From Lonicera japonica (lineage: Eukaryota > Streptophyta > Magnoliopsida > Dipsacales > Caprifoliaceae), in NCBI GenBank assembly GCA_021464415.1, contig CM038471.1:74874851-74938850 (forward strand): DNA of 64,000 nucleotides. The letters run 5' to 3'. The notes under the pieces were generated by a model that saw nothing but the letters and a program-made list of their open reading frames with translations, had not been told where the DNA came from and did no database searches. Of this stretch, positions 33,343 through 44,900 are shown one piece after another. A program made the translations under genes and the position numbers. Within the stretch, counting starts at the first letter, position 1. Each line of letters begins with the position of its first letter.

Positions 33343-33990
33343 TGGTTTCTATATTTTTTATATAAAAAAGACCCATAGGGTAAGAGAATTTTACATAAAT
33401 GTTTTGAGAGAGTTTTTCAAACATTAGAGAGAGAATAAAATTATAAAACATAAAATTGACCTTGGGTTTTTAATTAACGCCAAAGCAAGCGTTATTTCTT
33501 TAAAAAACAAATCAGATCCCAAAGTGCGTATGATTCGCAAAAGAAGTTGAAGAACGGTGTGATACCGTGGCAAGTGATTCATTATAAACCTGCTCATGTG
33601 ATTCAGATATGATGACTATATGCACAAAAGGTGGAAACTTTTGTAGGCCGCTTATACGATTCAAATTGTGTAATTAAGTCTATATAATTTAAGATTAAAT
33701 CTATATAATTTAAGATTAATAAAGTCTAAAAACTTTTGTGCAAATAGTTGGTTGTAGAGGGTCAGTCCTACATTGTAGGGATACCTCGTTAATTATGGTG
33801 TTTGCTTATCTCTTTAATTGATTTATTAATTGTTGTATGCTAGAAAGCTTAAAACATGTCTCATTGGAATTAAAATCCATAGAATTCTAATTTTACTTTT
33901 TGATTTGATTAAAATTGGTCTTTGAGATTCCAGCCTTCAAATAACAAATATGGGGTTAATTAATTAATTTATTTGCTTCCACAGGCGCAC
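33343..33990 (+). repeat. LTR-like repeat copy D, inverted and truncated
   Basis: The reverse complement matches parts of copies A-C: the GATACCGTGGCAAGTGATTC block, the TTTTGTGCA...GTAGG block and a LTR inner end near TTATTTGCTTCCACAGG. It abuts the virus relic on its left, so the outer half of the LTR is missing. Confidence 0.55.
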
Positions 33991-34288
33991 ACTCTAACTT
34001 TTTTCAAGTATATCTAATATTAATCAAGAATAATTAATATCATGTGTGGGCAATTTGCAGCGGCAGTGCCACGGTGGATTGTGAGAGTTAATTAAATAAA
34101 TGAATAAGAAGTGAAGAGAGGAGAAATGGAGAATGAATGACAGAGAGATAACTGATAAAATAGGAAAAATAAACTTGACGTGTATGTGTGGCTTTGAGCT
34201 TCGGATGACTTAATTAGTTAAAGTAATTTTAAAGTTTCACTTGATTCATGAAGTTTAGATTATTACACATAAGTTCATATATATATAT

Positions 34289-34441
34289 ACGGAAAATTTC
34301 ACATGCGGACCGGTCCGTACGGACCGGGACCTTTAGCGACGCTTTTCCGTCGCTAATAACATATCCCCAATGTATTCGCGACGGAAAACCGTCGCTAAAG
34401 GTCCCGGTCCGTAAGGACCGGTCCATATGTGAAACGCTCTG
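34289..34441. mobile_element. 153 bp foldback (MITE-like) element
   Basis: An almost complete hairpin. The left arm holds GGACCGGTCCGTACGGACCG then GGACCTTTAGCGACG; the right arm is its near-perfect inverse. The loop is about 35 bases. It lies between TA microsatellites, consistent with insertion at TA. Its GC content is far above the flanks. No coding capacity. Confidence 0.75.
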
Positions 34442-35406
34442 TATATATATATATATTCAAAGAACTCCCCATATGTAGTAAAAAAAAAGAAGAAGTTCAA
34501 CAACTGCCCCCTTTCTCTTATTTCTGCTCGCCCTTGGTCTTGTGTGATATAGTGTTTTTCATAAAAAAATAAAAATAAAAAACAATATATTTTTGAAATA
34601 AGGGCCTGTTTTTTAATATTTTTCTAAAATAAAAGCTTATTTATCAATTGTGTTTTAAAATAACGATTTTGTTCAAAATTATATTTTGTGCAAATTTAAC
34701 TTTGCAATCCAAACATGCATTTGACTAATTACATGGAAAGTCAAGGCTCTAGGCAACGTGGGGAACATAAAGATTCAATATAGATGAAATTGTGGAAGCG
34801 AACCTTTGATTTAATTCAAATTAGTTTTACACGACGTGTTTATATTTTGTAACAAGTATATTTTTAAGTGCCATTCAGGTAACTTTAAAGTATCGTCAAA
34901 TAATTATAAATACATTATTATTAGAAAATAAGGAGTGCTAACTTATCTTTATCTTTGTGTAACCAAAAAAATAATCACATATGTTTTATTAATAGATGAA
35001 TATAAATTTGTAACTTATTGAAATAATTCTAAAACGTTGTAACTAAACACTTAAACAAAATAATCTACTAAAAAATATGCAATATAAATTCAATTTTACA
35101 CGATACCATAATATATTTTAATTAAAAATTATATTACAATGTCATTGCATTCCTTTTAAAATTTAGTCACATATAAATTCTTAATTTACAAAAATATTAT
35201 TTTATAATTTTTTACATTTTTTAAAAATCTCATTTTCTATATTTCGTTCATAATTAATGATTTTATAATTACCTAAAATTTAACTCATATTACATTTCAT
35301 TCCATTCCATTATTAACTGTTATATTAAACAATTTCTTTTTAGTGTCTCCCTCCGAACCAAAACCGTACAGCACAACATCGGCAACGCAGAGGTACAAAC
35401 AAAACA
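34442..35406. other. AT-rich upstream region of OSB
   Basis: No gene or repeat recognised except TA repeats near 34442-34455. A TATA box cannot be singled out in so AT-rich a background. Confidence 0.4.
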
Positions 35407-35415
35407 AAACCCTAA
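35407..35415 (+). promoter_or_regulatory. Telo-box upstream of OSB start
   Basis: AAACCCTAA, followed by a second AAACCCT, about 100 bases before the ATG. A pyrimidine-rich stretch (35451-35469) follows. Telo-boxes with pyrimidine patches near the start are typical of plant housekeeping and organelle-biogenesis genes. Confidence 0.5.
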
Positions 35416-35517
35416 ACCCTGAAAACACAAACCCCCGACATAAATTCTATTCTCTTCTCTTCTCTTCTCCGCAAAAGAAACAAACAAATCTACATTATCT
35501 CCTTTTTTCACATCGCC

Positions 35518-35969
35518 ATGAATTTCGTATCTCGAGCGTTTGCAGCAGCAAAACTTGCCCGATCTTCTTCTTCTTCTTCTTCTCATTCCCCTCGCAAAAA
35601 AATGTTAGTTCTATACCCAATAGCTGTACAGCAACAACACTCGTCATCGCTATACTCTTCTTCTTCATCTTCTTCTACTAGGTTTAAGTACTCCAAAAAA
35701 CTACCTAAAACTGAAGATCCACTACCACCGGCACCATCACAACCGTCCATTTCTTTGGAGAAGAAATCAACGGCGGGGGTGGATTGGCCGCGGCCGAGCG
35801 AGATTCCCTGGCAGGCAAAGGTTGCTAATTCGGTGAGTTTGATCGGTCATGTACAAATTCCAGTTCAGTTCCAAGCTTCACCACATGATGGCAAGTACTT
35901 TGCTGGTACCGTAATCGCCCAACAAGAAGAAGACGTCCCCAATTCCTCTCATTCTTCTCCGTTTTTCTG
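35518..35969 (+). CDS. OSB: OSB exon 1 (transit peptide and start of OB fold)
   Basis: ATG at 35518 is preceded by CATCGCC. Donor TTCTG|GTACCC leaves a phase-2 end whose TG joins G of exon 2 to make Trp. Encodes the transit-like N-terminus and the VDWPRPSEIPWQAKVANSV block that opens the OSB family domain. The open frame runs on to 36030, but that is intron. Confidence 0.9.
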
Positions 35970-38900
35970 GTACCCCCATTCAATTAATTCCTTTTATCCA
36001 AAGCACACTCATGTACTCCTAAATTGGTAATTTCACGCAGATTGAATCATAAGTTGACTATGTCAAATTAACATTTTAGCGAATCAAACAGGCACAAATT
36101 AATGTTGCCTGTTCATTTTCATATATGTACGTGTGTATATCTATCTTGTATCTGTACCATGTATCAAACGTGAGCAGATATTTGATAGTTCTGTGAATTA
36201 TGAAATTACTTTTCATGCTTCGGAAATTACATAATGCTTAGACAGCGACCTGAACCTTTGACCTTAAACACATGTTATTAATACTTTACCAAATAATTTG
36301 GTGTGCTTATTTTGTTTTTAAAAGCTATATGTAATATCAAGACTCATTAGGTATCATATTGCACACGCTTGACGCTAGTATATATAGGGCTGTTTGGTGG
36401 TGTATATTGCCTAATTCTAAAATTAGTTCATTTGCAACTCATGAATTGTAAATTTGCGCATTTATAAATAATTCTATTTATAATTCATTGCGTGTTTGGA
36501 AGACTTAAATGAGAAATCCTAAATGTTAGACCAAAAACATGTTCTAAATTTCTTTATGTTATGTAAAATTTTGTCTAGAGGCGTCAACTTCATGTGTACA
36601 CACTAGATATCCTTCAAGTATAGAGTTGGAGTGAATTCCCTAGGTCTAGAATTAGGTAACTTCAAGTTTTACTCGAAATGGCTTGATTTGAGATTCACGA
36701 ATCAACTTGAATTAGTATAGAGTTGGAGTGAATTCCCCATGTCTAGAATTAGGTAATTTCAAGTTTTACTCTAAATGGCTTGATTTGAGATTCACGAATC
36801 AACTTGAATTATCATATTTATGATTGTTCAATTTTCACTACGAAACACAGATAAATGCAAATATTGTAAATTGCTTAATTGTAAAGCATTTATCAAATGG
36901 GATCCGGCCAGTGGTACTAACTGGGATTTTAAATTTTTCAGAAACTTGAATGATAGAGAGAGTGAGGAAGACTTTTCTCTTACGGGCAGACTCGAGAGTT
37001 ATCAATTTAATCAGATTATGGATGATAAAAGGGTTTGGAAGGCTCATATTTATGGAGTATTTTCTTGTAAATCCTTTTTAGAATCTTTACTAGATTCTAA
37101 CGAGGAGCCGAAATTCCCCCACTTTGATTTCATTTGGAAAAGTAGTGTTCCCACCAAGATTAAGATCTTCAATTGGCTTGCAGTACTTGGCAAAATTAAT
37201 ACGCTTGATAGGTTACAATATAGAAGACCTCATTTGTCCATCTCTCCTTCGTGGTGTGTTCTTTGTCAGAAAACTGGCGAATCTGCAGATCTTCTTCTTC
37301 TTCATTGTGAATTCTCTAGCAAGATTTGGGCCAAGGCTTTTATTTGTTTTGGTTTTGAAGGGGCTGTTCCCAGTTCATGGTCTGATTTTATTGGTATATG
37401 TTGGTTTTTGAAAGGCAGCAATGGGATCCATAAGGTTATTTGGAAGCCTTTTGTTCATGCTATACGTGGTTTTTATGGATTGAGAGGAATAGGAGAATTT
37501 TTGAAGATCGTTTCAGTAATGTGGAAGAAATTTGGTCAATGGTGTGCTGCATTGTCGGTGTATGGGCTAAAGCTGCCAAGATTTTTAATTCCTTGGATAA
37601 TTTTCTATTTTGTTTAGACCCTTTTTGTTTCCTTTCGGTGTAGGAGGCTTCTTGTTGTTTTGTTGTTGTTTTTTGTTAGATTCTAGGTGCCCAGTTGGAT
37701 TTCTCATCCAATGTCTTCTCTGATTGTGCTGATTGTACTCATCTTTCTTTTTTAATGAAGTTCTTTTTCTTATCAAAAAAAAATAAAAAATTGTAAATTG
37801 TCAAATTCACAGTTTGCGGGACAATACATATTTATTGTTATGTTATGAGATTGGATGACATTTTACATTTCTGGCTCATTAATCTATTAGTTGGGTCTGA
37901 TGAAATTTGTGTTTTAACCCCTCCGTTGTTGCGTAATTAGTGTGCTTATGTACCTTACAATGTAAAAGATCTTGTGTTGAGAATTGAGATATAACTGGTG
38001 GTGGGTTGAGTAGTAGAGGTGTTGTTTGGCGTTGTGTTTAGCTTTCACAGAACAAGGCAACCCTCACTTCTGTGAGGAATCTTAAAGAGATTAACTAATA
38101 TTCTATATGAAAAGAGTAATTAACTAATATCGAGTCTAGGAAGAATCGGATGTTTGGTGTAAAATAAAATTCACAGATTCTCTATGGGCATATTCCTCTA
38201 AATTGTTTGGAAACTTGACCATTCAGATATCAACAACACCTGTGCTGCTGCAATTTATTATATTTTCATGACTCATGATTTGTAGACCTAGTCATTGAGT
38301 TTACTTTTGAATTGGGAACACTTATCAGTACTTTGTTCGGGTCCCTGTAGTTTATTTTGTGCTTCTCTTTTTCAAGGTTCTTTTCTGTTAGCTCTTTCTT
38401 TCTTGGTGAACCTCTGGTCCACCTTCTCTTCGTACCTCATCATTTTAGTTATTTATAAAATTCTCTGTTTCCGATTAGAAAAAAGAGAGTGAGCGTGATG
38501 TCAAATGTACTTAAGAAGCTACAACCTACAATATCATCACACACATAAACCCTCAAGGTAATTCAGACTCAGCTTTTAAGAAATAACATTAAAGTAAGTA
38601 TTAAAACTCAGGAGAAATAACTGAGTATTTCTCAAGTAATTGGACGTGGAGCGAAGTTGGTTCTCTAAAATTAAGAGTTATGATTCTCTCTCTCTATCTC
38701 TCTCTAGAAGTCCAAGGGTAAAAAACATGGAGTTCGATTTTTCCTCTTAGATTCATCTCTTAAATCACTCGTTTGTTTTCTAAAATCAATCTCTAATCAT
38801 CAAGCAATCAATCTCTGATCATGTTACTCTACGGATGCATCATTTCTACTTAATAGTGGGTCGATTTGTAGTTTCATCAAGTTCTTATGGCTCTTAACCA

Positions 38901-41900
38901 AAGTTGACTTTGTCTTGTTCAAAATAGAACAAAAGTTCTTTCTATTGAAGATCAAAGAAAAGAAATCTAGAAGCATTCAAATTAGTGAGAATCACAAAAG
39001 AGGAAGGAACGTCATTTCATTAAGCTTTGAGGGGCATTTTGGGTGGCCGTCCAACTGAAGGAGGTAGTTAAGTGGCTAGAAGACCAATTGTTTTTTAGGA
39101 AGAACAAGGTATTCGATCAAATCATCTGGGCAATAAACATAAAAATGGAAAGGGCCAGTTGATGGAAATCTACAAGAATACAAATGGACAAGGGGAAAAC
39201 ATAATGATTCCCATCAAGGACAAACGGGAGGAAATGGATAGAGTTTGCAGGTTACATTGAACTGATTCTGAATGGTGGGTTGAAAGAAAGAAGGAAGAAC
39301 ATTAACAGTTTCAATGATAAAAAAAGAGGCTTCGAGAGGAAGTAAGGTATTGATTTGTACCAACATCCACGCAATATCAATGGGTCTAAACAGAGTAAGG
39401 TAGTACAAAGTTCTCTGTCATATGCTGAGACACTTAGGAAGAATAGTATTCCAAGAAAAAAACAGAGTAACAGGCCAGTCCGGGGGAAAGTAATAAAGAA
39501 AGTAGGGGGGAACTAGAATTCAATGAAGAAAAAGCGTTCGTGTGCATCAGGGAAAAAGTAGAAGACGCCTGGAAAAATATTGAAACAGCAATTAATGAAC
39601 TCTTCAAATGTAGAATCAGACTTAGACTATTCCAGGCAGATAGGGCCTTCTTTATTTGCAGTAACGATAAGGAGGCAAGTTTATCTAGTAACATAAACTT
39701 TGCTTTTCTTAGAGGATCAATTGCAGTTAGATTTAGAAGCTGGGAAGAGGATGAAGGCAGCAAGTGTAGAGTGATTACTTTCACCGGGGGATGGGTTTCA
39801 GTAGCAGGATTACCAGTTAGTATGTGGAATAGAAGAAACTTCGAAAAGATTGCAGAATATTGTCGGGGATTAATGGAGATTCATCAAGATACACTGGGCA
39901 TGGAAAATTGTTTTGAAGCAAAATTTAAGGCCAAGGGTAACCTTAATGGTTTTATGCTAGCAGGCATACAGATAACAAGGAAAGGGATTGCGTTTTCTTT
40001 GAAACTTAAGAATGATGCGAAATTGGAAATTGGGTTTAGAAAATTTATTCTCCAGAACCTGTCACAGCCATGGTTTTGCATATATGGGTGGTTGTGGAGA
40101 TGACGATGATGTGGAGTATGAGGATACGGAGGCTGGGGGTAAACGATGACAGTTTTACTGAGAATGCGAATGAAGATGTGGGGAAAATAAGAGAAGGCGT
40201 GGAGGCTTCAGGGGAGCCAGAAGAGGATTCTTTAGATGGTAATTTGGTAGTATTAACAGGAGTAAGGCATACAATATTGCACAAGGAAAATTCTGATCCT
40301 ATAGGAGTGGGAAGGATTTTTGACAGACTAAAGAGAGACCTGGGCCCCTTTGACGAGAGTGGAATCAAACAGCTGATAATTAGGGATACTCCTGCAGGCC
40401 TTAGATCCGCAAGGTTTGAGAATCAGAGAGGATTGGGTTTGAATAAGCCCAAGAGAGTGTTGAAGTGGCTAGCTAAGGGAAGTAAAGGATTGAGAAGGTT
40501 AAGCTGGGTTCCAAAATTGTTCTCTTATGAATTCGAGCCCGGGATTAGTTTGAAAAAATTAATTCTTAGCTTTGAAGAAGAAGACGCAATGAAAGTACAC
40601 GGTGACGAGAGGGTGGTTCCGTTTAGTAAAATAAACTTCACTCGTTCCGTAGCAAAAAATCCCGCACATGTGATGGAGATGGAAGACAGTGATGATGGAG
40701 GGGCATGGGAAGTAAGTTATGCATGGCAGGATGCAAGGGAGGGTGTTGTTTTTAGTTTAGAAGAAGGAAATGATGAAATCTTAGAAGATCCAATATCCTT
40801 CGAGGATCAAGAGGAAGGTTATGAATTTGAAAAATATGCAAATACGAGTGATTGGTTGGCTTCATTATTTTAGGAAGCAGGAGGAAATTGTATAGTGTTT
40901 AGGTCATTAAGTAATTCTGACCTTGAAGCCTTAACCAAGTTTTCAACGGAGGTAAATATTAACTTGCCTCATAAATTGAAGGGCACAAAGGTACATTTTG
41001 AACATTCTTACGAAAATCCTCTTGCATTCACTTTATTTTTTAATGCTTCCTCATCAAATTCACATCGTATATCTCCTTCTTCTTCAACATCGGGGTCGGA
41101 CATTGTAGTGTATCATAGGAGAAACCTATTACTTTCTGCAAAAACAGTGGTACCTCATGAATAACCTAAGTTGAATAAATGCACAAAAATCCCACTTTTT
41201 GCAATGGTCTAAGTGCATAAAATAAATTAATTGTTGAGCACCAAATTGATTTAAATAAATATGTTCTTGGGGATTGCACAACTCTTAAGTCAACCCTTAA
41301 TTTAGCCTCGGACAAAGGAAGGATGGCGGGTTTGAGTGAGGACGAGTGGGGGGAATTTAGGGCAATACTTATCAAAATGGGTATGACCTTGGTACCCATT
41401 AAGAATAGGACTAATAGAAGAAATGTGTGGGGGGGGGGGGGGAATTCTAGTAGAAAGGGGGTGAGAGAACTAAAAAATTTGAAATGCGATATTAACTATG
41501 AGAAGGGGAGAGGGACGAGTCATAAAAGTAGGGTAATGTTTGGTAATAAATGAAGATTATCTCATAGAACGTGCGGGGGTTGGGGTCGAGGAGTAAAAGA
41601 AGAAATATAAAGGAAAGTGTATGTAGAGAAAAACTAGATGTGGTTATTCTCTAAGAAACAAAGAAAGAAAAAATCAATTGGGCAGTGGTGGGAGTTGTAT
41701 GGGGTGTTAGATTTAAAGATCGGGCGTTTCTACCTTCAGTAAGTAAATCGGGAGGTATTTTAATCATTTGAGACGTAAGATCACTTAAGGCCGAGGAATG
41801 TATCATGGGGAATTTCTCATTATCAATTCGTTTCTCACGATCTCACGGAGAGAATTGGTGGCTAATAGGAGTGTACGGTCCGTGTAGATATAGTGAATGC

Positions 41901-44900
41901 GGGGAATTTTGGGAAGCGTTGGCAAGTCTATGGCTTTGTGGGGATAATTGGTGTGTTGGAGGAGATTTTAGTGTAGTTAGATTTCCTTTGGAAAAGAAAG
42001 GGGAGGGGGTAATAGAATAATGAGAAGCATGAGGGATTTTGATGCTTTCATTAACGAAATAAATTTGAGAGATCCTAGTTTAAGCAACATTGAGTTTACA
42101 TGGTCAAATGGGAGATCCCATTCTAGATTATATTGTTTTCTTTTCATTGTGGGGTGGGAGGATTCATATCAATTGGTGAGGCAGGAGGCCCTTATTAGAA
42201 TTGAATCGGATCATTTTCCATTAGTGCTTGATGCTAATCCTTTCAAATAGGGGCCATCGCCGTTTAGATTTGAAAATATGTGGTTTATAAATAAGGACCT
42301 TTTAGGAAAATTCAGGAAATGGTGGGAGGATAGAGAGGTACATGGGTGGAAGGGCTAAAAATTCATCAAAAAACTAGAGCAAGTGAAACATAAGGTAAAA
42401 AGTTGGTATTCCTCTGAAGGTGAAAGTTTTTGCTTGGCTGGCCTCTTGGAAATGAGTTAATACTTGCGACTTACTCCAAAAAAAAGGGCCAAATCTGGTC
42501 ATTTCTTCTTCTTGGCGTACTATTTGCAAAAATGGAGGTGAGCAAGGTAGTCGATATCGTGTATCGGAAGCGTATCGTTTTGTCAAAAAATAGTATCGTG
42601 TATCGTAACGTATCGTAAGATACGTCTTGATTTTGATATTTACATAAATATACATTATTTTATACACATACATACACCAAATATACATAATTCAAATAAA
42701 AGATAATGTAATAGACTAATACATATTCCATATAAGTGCATTCTATAAGTAATAAAATGTAAAGTATTAGAAAGAGAAAGGTTAAATAAAAAATTTATAA
42801 AAATATAAGGTAAATTATTGTAATTATAAATAAGTGATGCCTTTTCCAAAGATATTTATTCAGAACTCTCGAGAAGGGCCCAAGTACCCACCCAACTTTA
42901 CGTTTTATCTGTCATGGCTCTCTGCTTCCTCATTCTCTCAACATTTTATCAAACCGAACATGAAAAGGAGAACAACAAAAAGGAGGAGCAAGCTTCAGGA
43001 ATTAAAGAAATTCACGATTCTCCAAGTAAGATCCTCCTCCAATTCTCACTGTTCCTTCTCTCTCATCCCCCTCTCTCTCTTCAAGTGCAGTCTTTTTCTC
43101 TTCGTGTTTCTTCTTCGTCCCTTCAAGCATTTTGGCGCCTTCTCTCTCTCTGTCGTAACTTCCTTCTCCTTCTTCGTGTATTTGGGGTTTAGGTTTTGAG
43201 ACTGGGAAAGTCTTTTATTTTTATTTAAAAAAAAAAAAAATAGATAAAACCACGTCGTTTCACAAAAAAAGACCAAAAAAAAAAATCGTCCGATACGATA
43301 TCGTCTCGCGATACGCCAAAATATCTAGATACATCGACGTGTATCGCTCGATACACTCCCAAACACGATACACATAACGATACATATCGTTTTACTTGCG
43401 AGACGATACGTATCGTGTATTGTACGATATCTACTACCATGGAGGTGAGAATATCGATCATATGTTAGTTCACTGCAGTTTCTCCATTTATATGTGGAGT
43501 AAGGCGAGGGAGGAATTTGAAGTTATTGGAGCCTTGCCTAGCTCATGGCATGATTTATTATTAGGCTTGGATTGGCAGTTTAGTGGAAATAAGAAGAAAT
43601 CAAAATTGTTATGGAGATGCTATTGTTTGGCGTTAGCTTGGGGAATTTGGCAAGAAAGGAACGCTAGAATATTTGAAGATAAATATTGCGAAGCCAGTGA
43701 AGTATGGTTTAAAATCAAACAATTAGCATCATTTTGGGCCATCTTTTTGAACTTGTTCGGATCCTTATCAGTCTCAGATTTATGTGGGAATTGGAACGCA
43801 GCTATCCAGTAGTAGCCCTGTTTATGGCTTCATCTTTTGATTGTTGTTTGGTTTTTTGTAACGCTTGGTATTTTGTAGCCTTTTGGTATTTCTTGAGGGG
43901 CTTTGGTGGACTACTGGTTCACTAAAGATGTAATCTATATTGTATTGCTTTAATTAGTTTTTAATAAAAGCGTTTTGTTTCTGATAAAAAAAAGTCTTTG
44001 GGGATATGAGAGTGGAGAAAGGTAGAATTTTGGATAGGATTAAAGAAATCGATAAGGAGGAAACAAGAGGAATTCTAGGAGAAGATTGAGAGAGGAGGGA
44101 ACTAAGAGAAAAATTTGGGGAATTAGTTTTGAAAGAGGAAATTTCGTGGAACCAACAGGCTAAAGTGTGAGGACTGAGAGAGTGGGATTGCAATTCTAAA
44201 CTCTTTCATATAGTGGCTAATAGTAAGAAAGTGAACAAAATAATTTCCAAACTTGAAAGAGAAGATGGTTCCATTGTGGAATTTGAAAATGAGTTCGCGA
44301 ATGAGATTGTAAATTACTTTAAAAAGTTGTACACCAAGAGAGATAGGTGTAGTGTAGGATTTGTAGCACTTGATTGGGACCCAATCAGCCCTGAGAGCAA
44401 GGATTGGCTTGAAAGACCGTTTGAAGAAAATGAGATTAAGGTTGTGATTGACGCTTATGAGGGAGACAAAGCATTGGGCCCAGATGGATTTACCATTGAG
44501 GTTTTCAAAAAGGGGTGGGAGATCATTAAGGAAGATATTCTTGGGGTTTTTAATAAATTTTTTGAAAATGGAGTAGTGAATGCGTGCACTAAATCCACAT
44601 ATCTTTGTCTAATCCTAAAGAAGTTATCTTCTCTCAAACTTAAAGACTATAGACTGATTAGCCTTTTCACAAGTTTATACAAAATTCTGGCTAAAGTCTT
44701 AGCATTGAGATTGGGAGAGGTAATAGGTGAAACGGTAGGGTTATCACAAGGGGCATTTGTTAAAGGACGCCAAATCCTTGATCTTGTACTGATTGCTAAT
44801 AAAAGTGTAGAGGAATACCGGGTCAAGAAGAAAGAAGGTGTGGTCTTTAAAATAGATTTTGAAAAAGCATACGACCATGTGGAATGGGATTCATTGATCA

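Noticed and set aside
35320..35681. Open frames on both strands overlapping the OSB start
   Set aside because: Arise from the serine-codon repeat and pyrimidine-rich leader; the OSB frame is the conserved one.
35970..36030. Extension of OSB exon 1 to the stop at 36028-36030
   Set aside because: Exon 2 joins in exact phase at the GT at 35970 and carries the conserved continuation, so the extension is intron.
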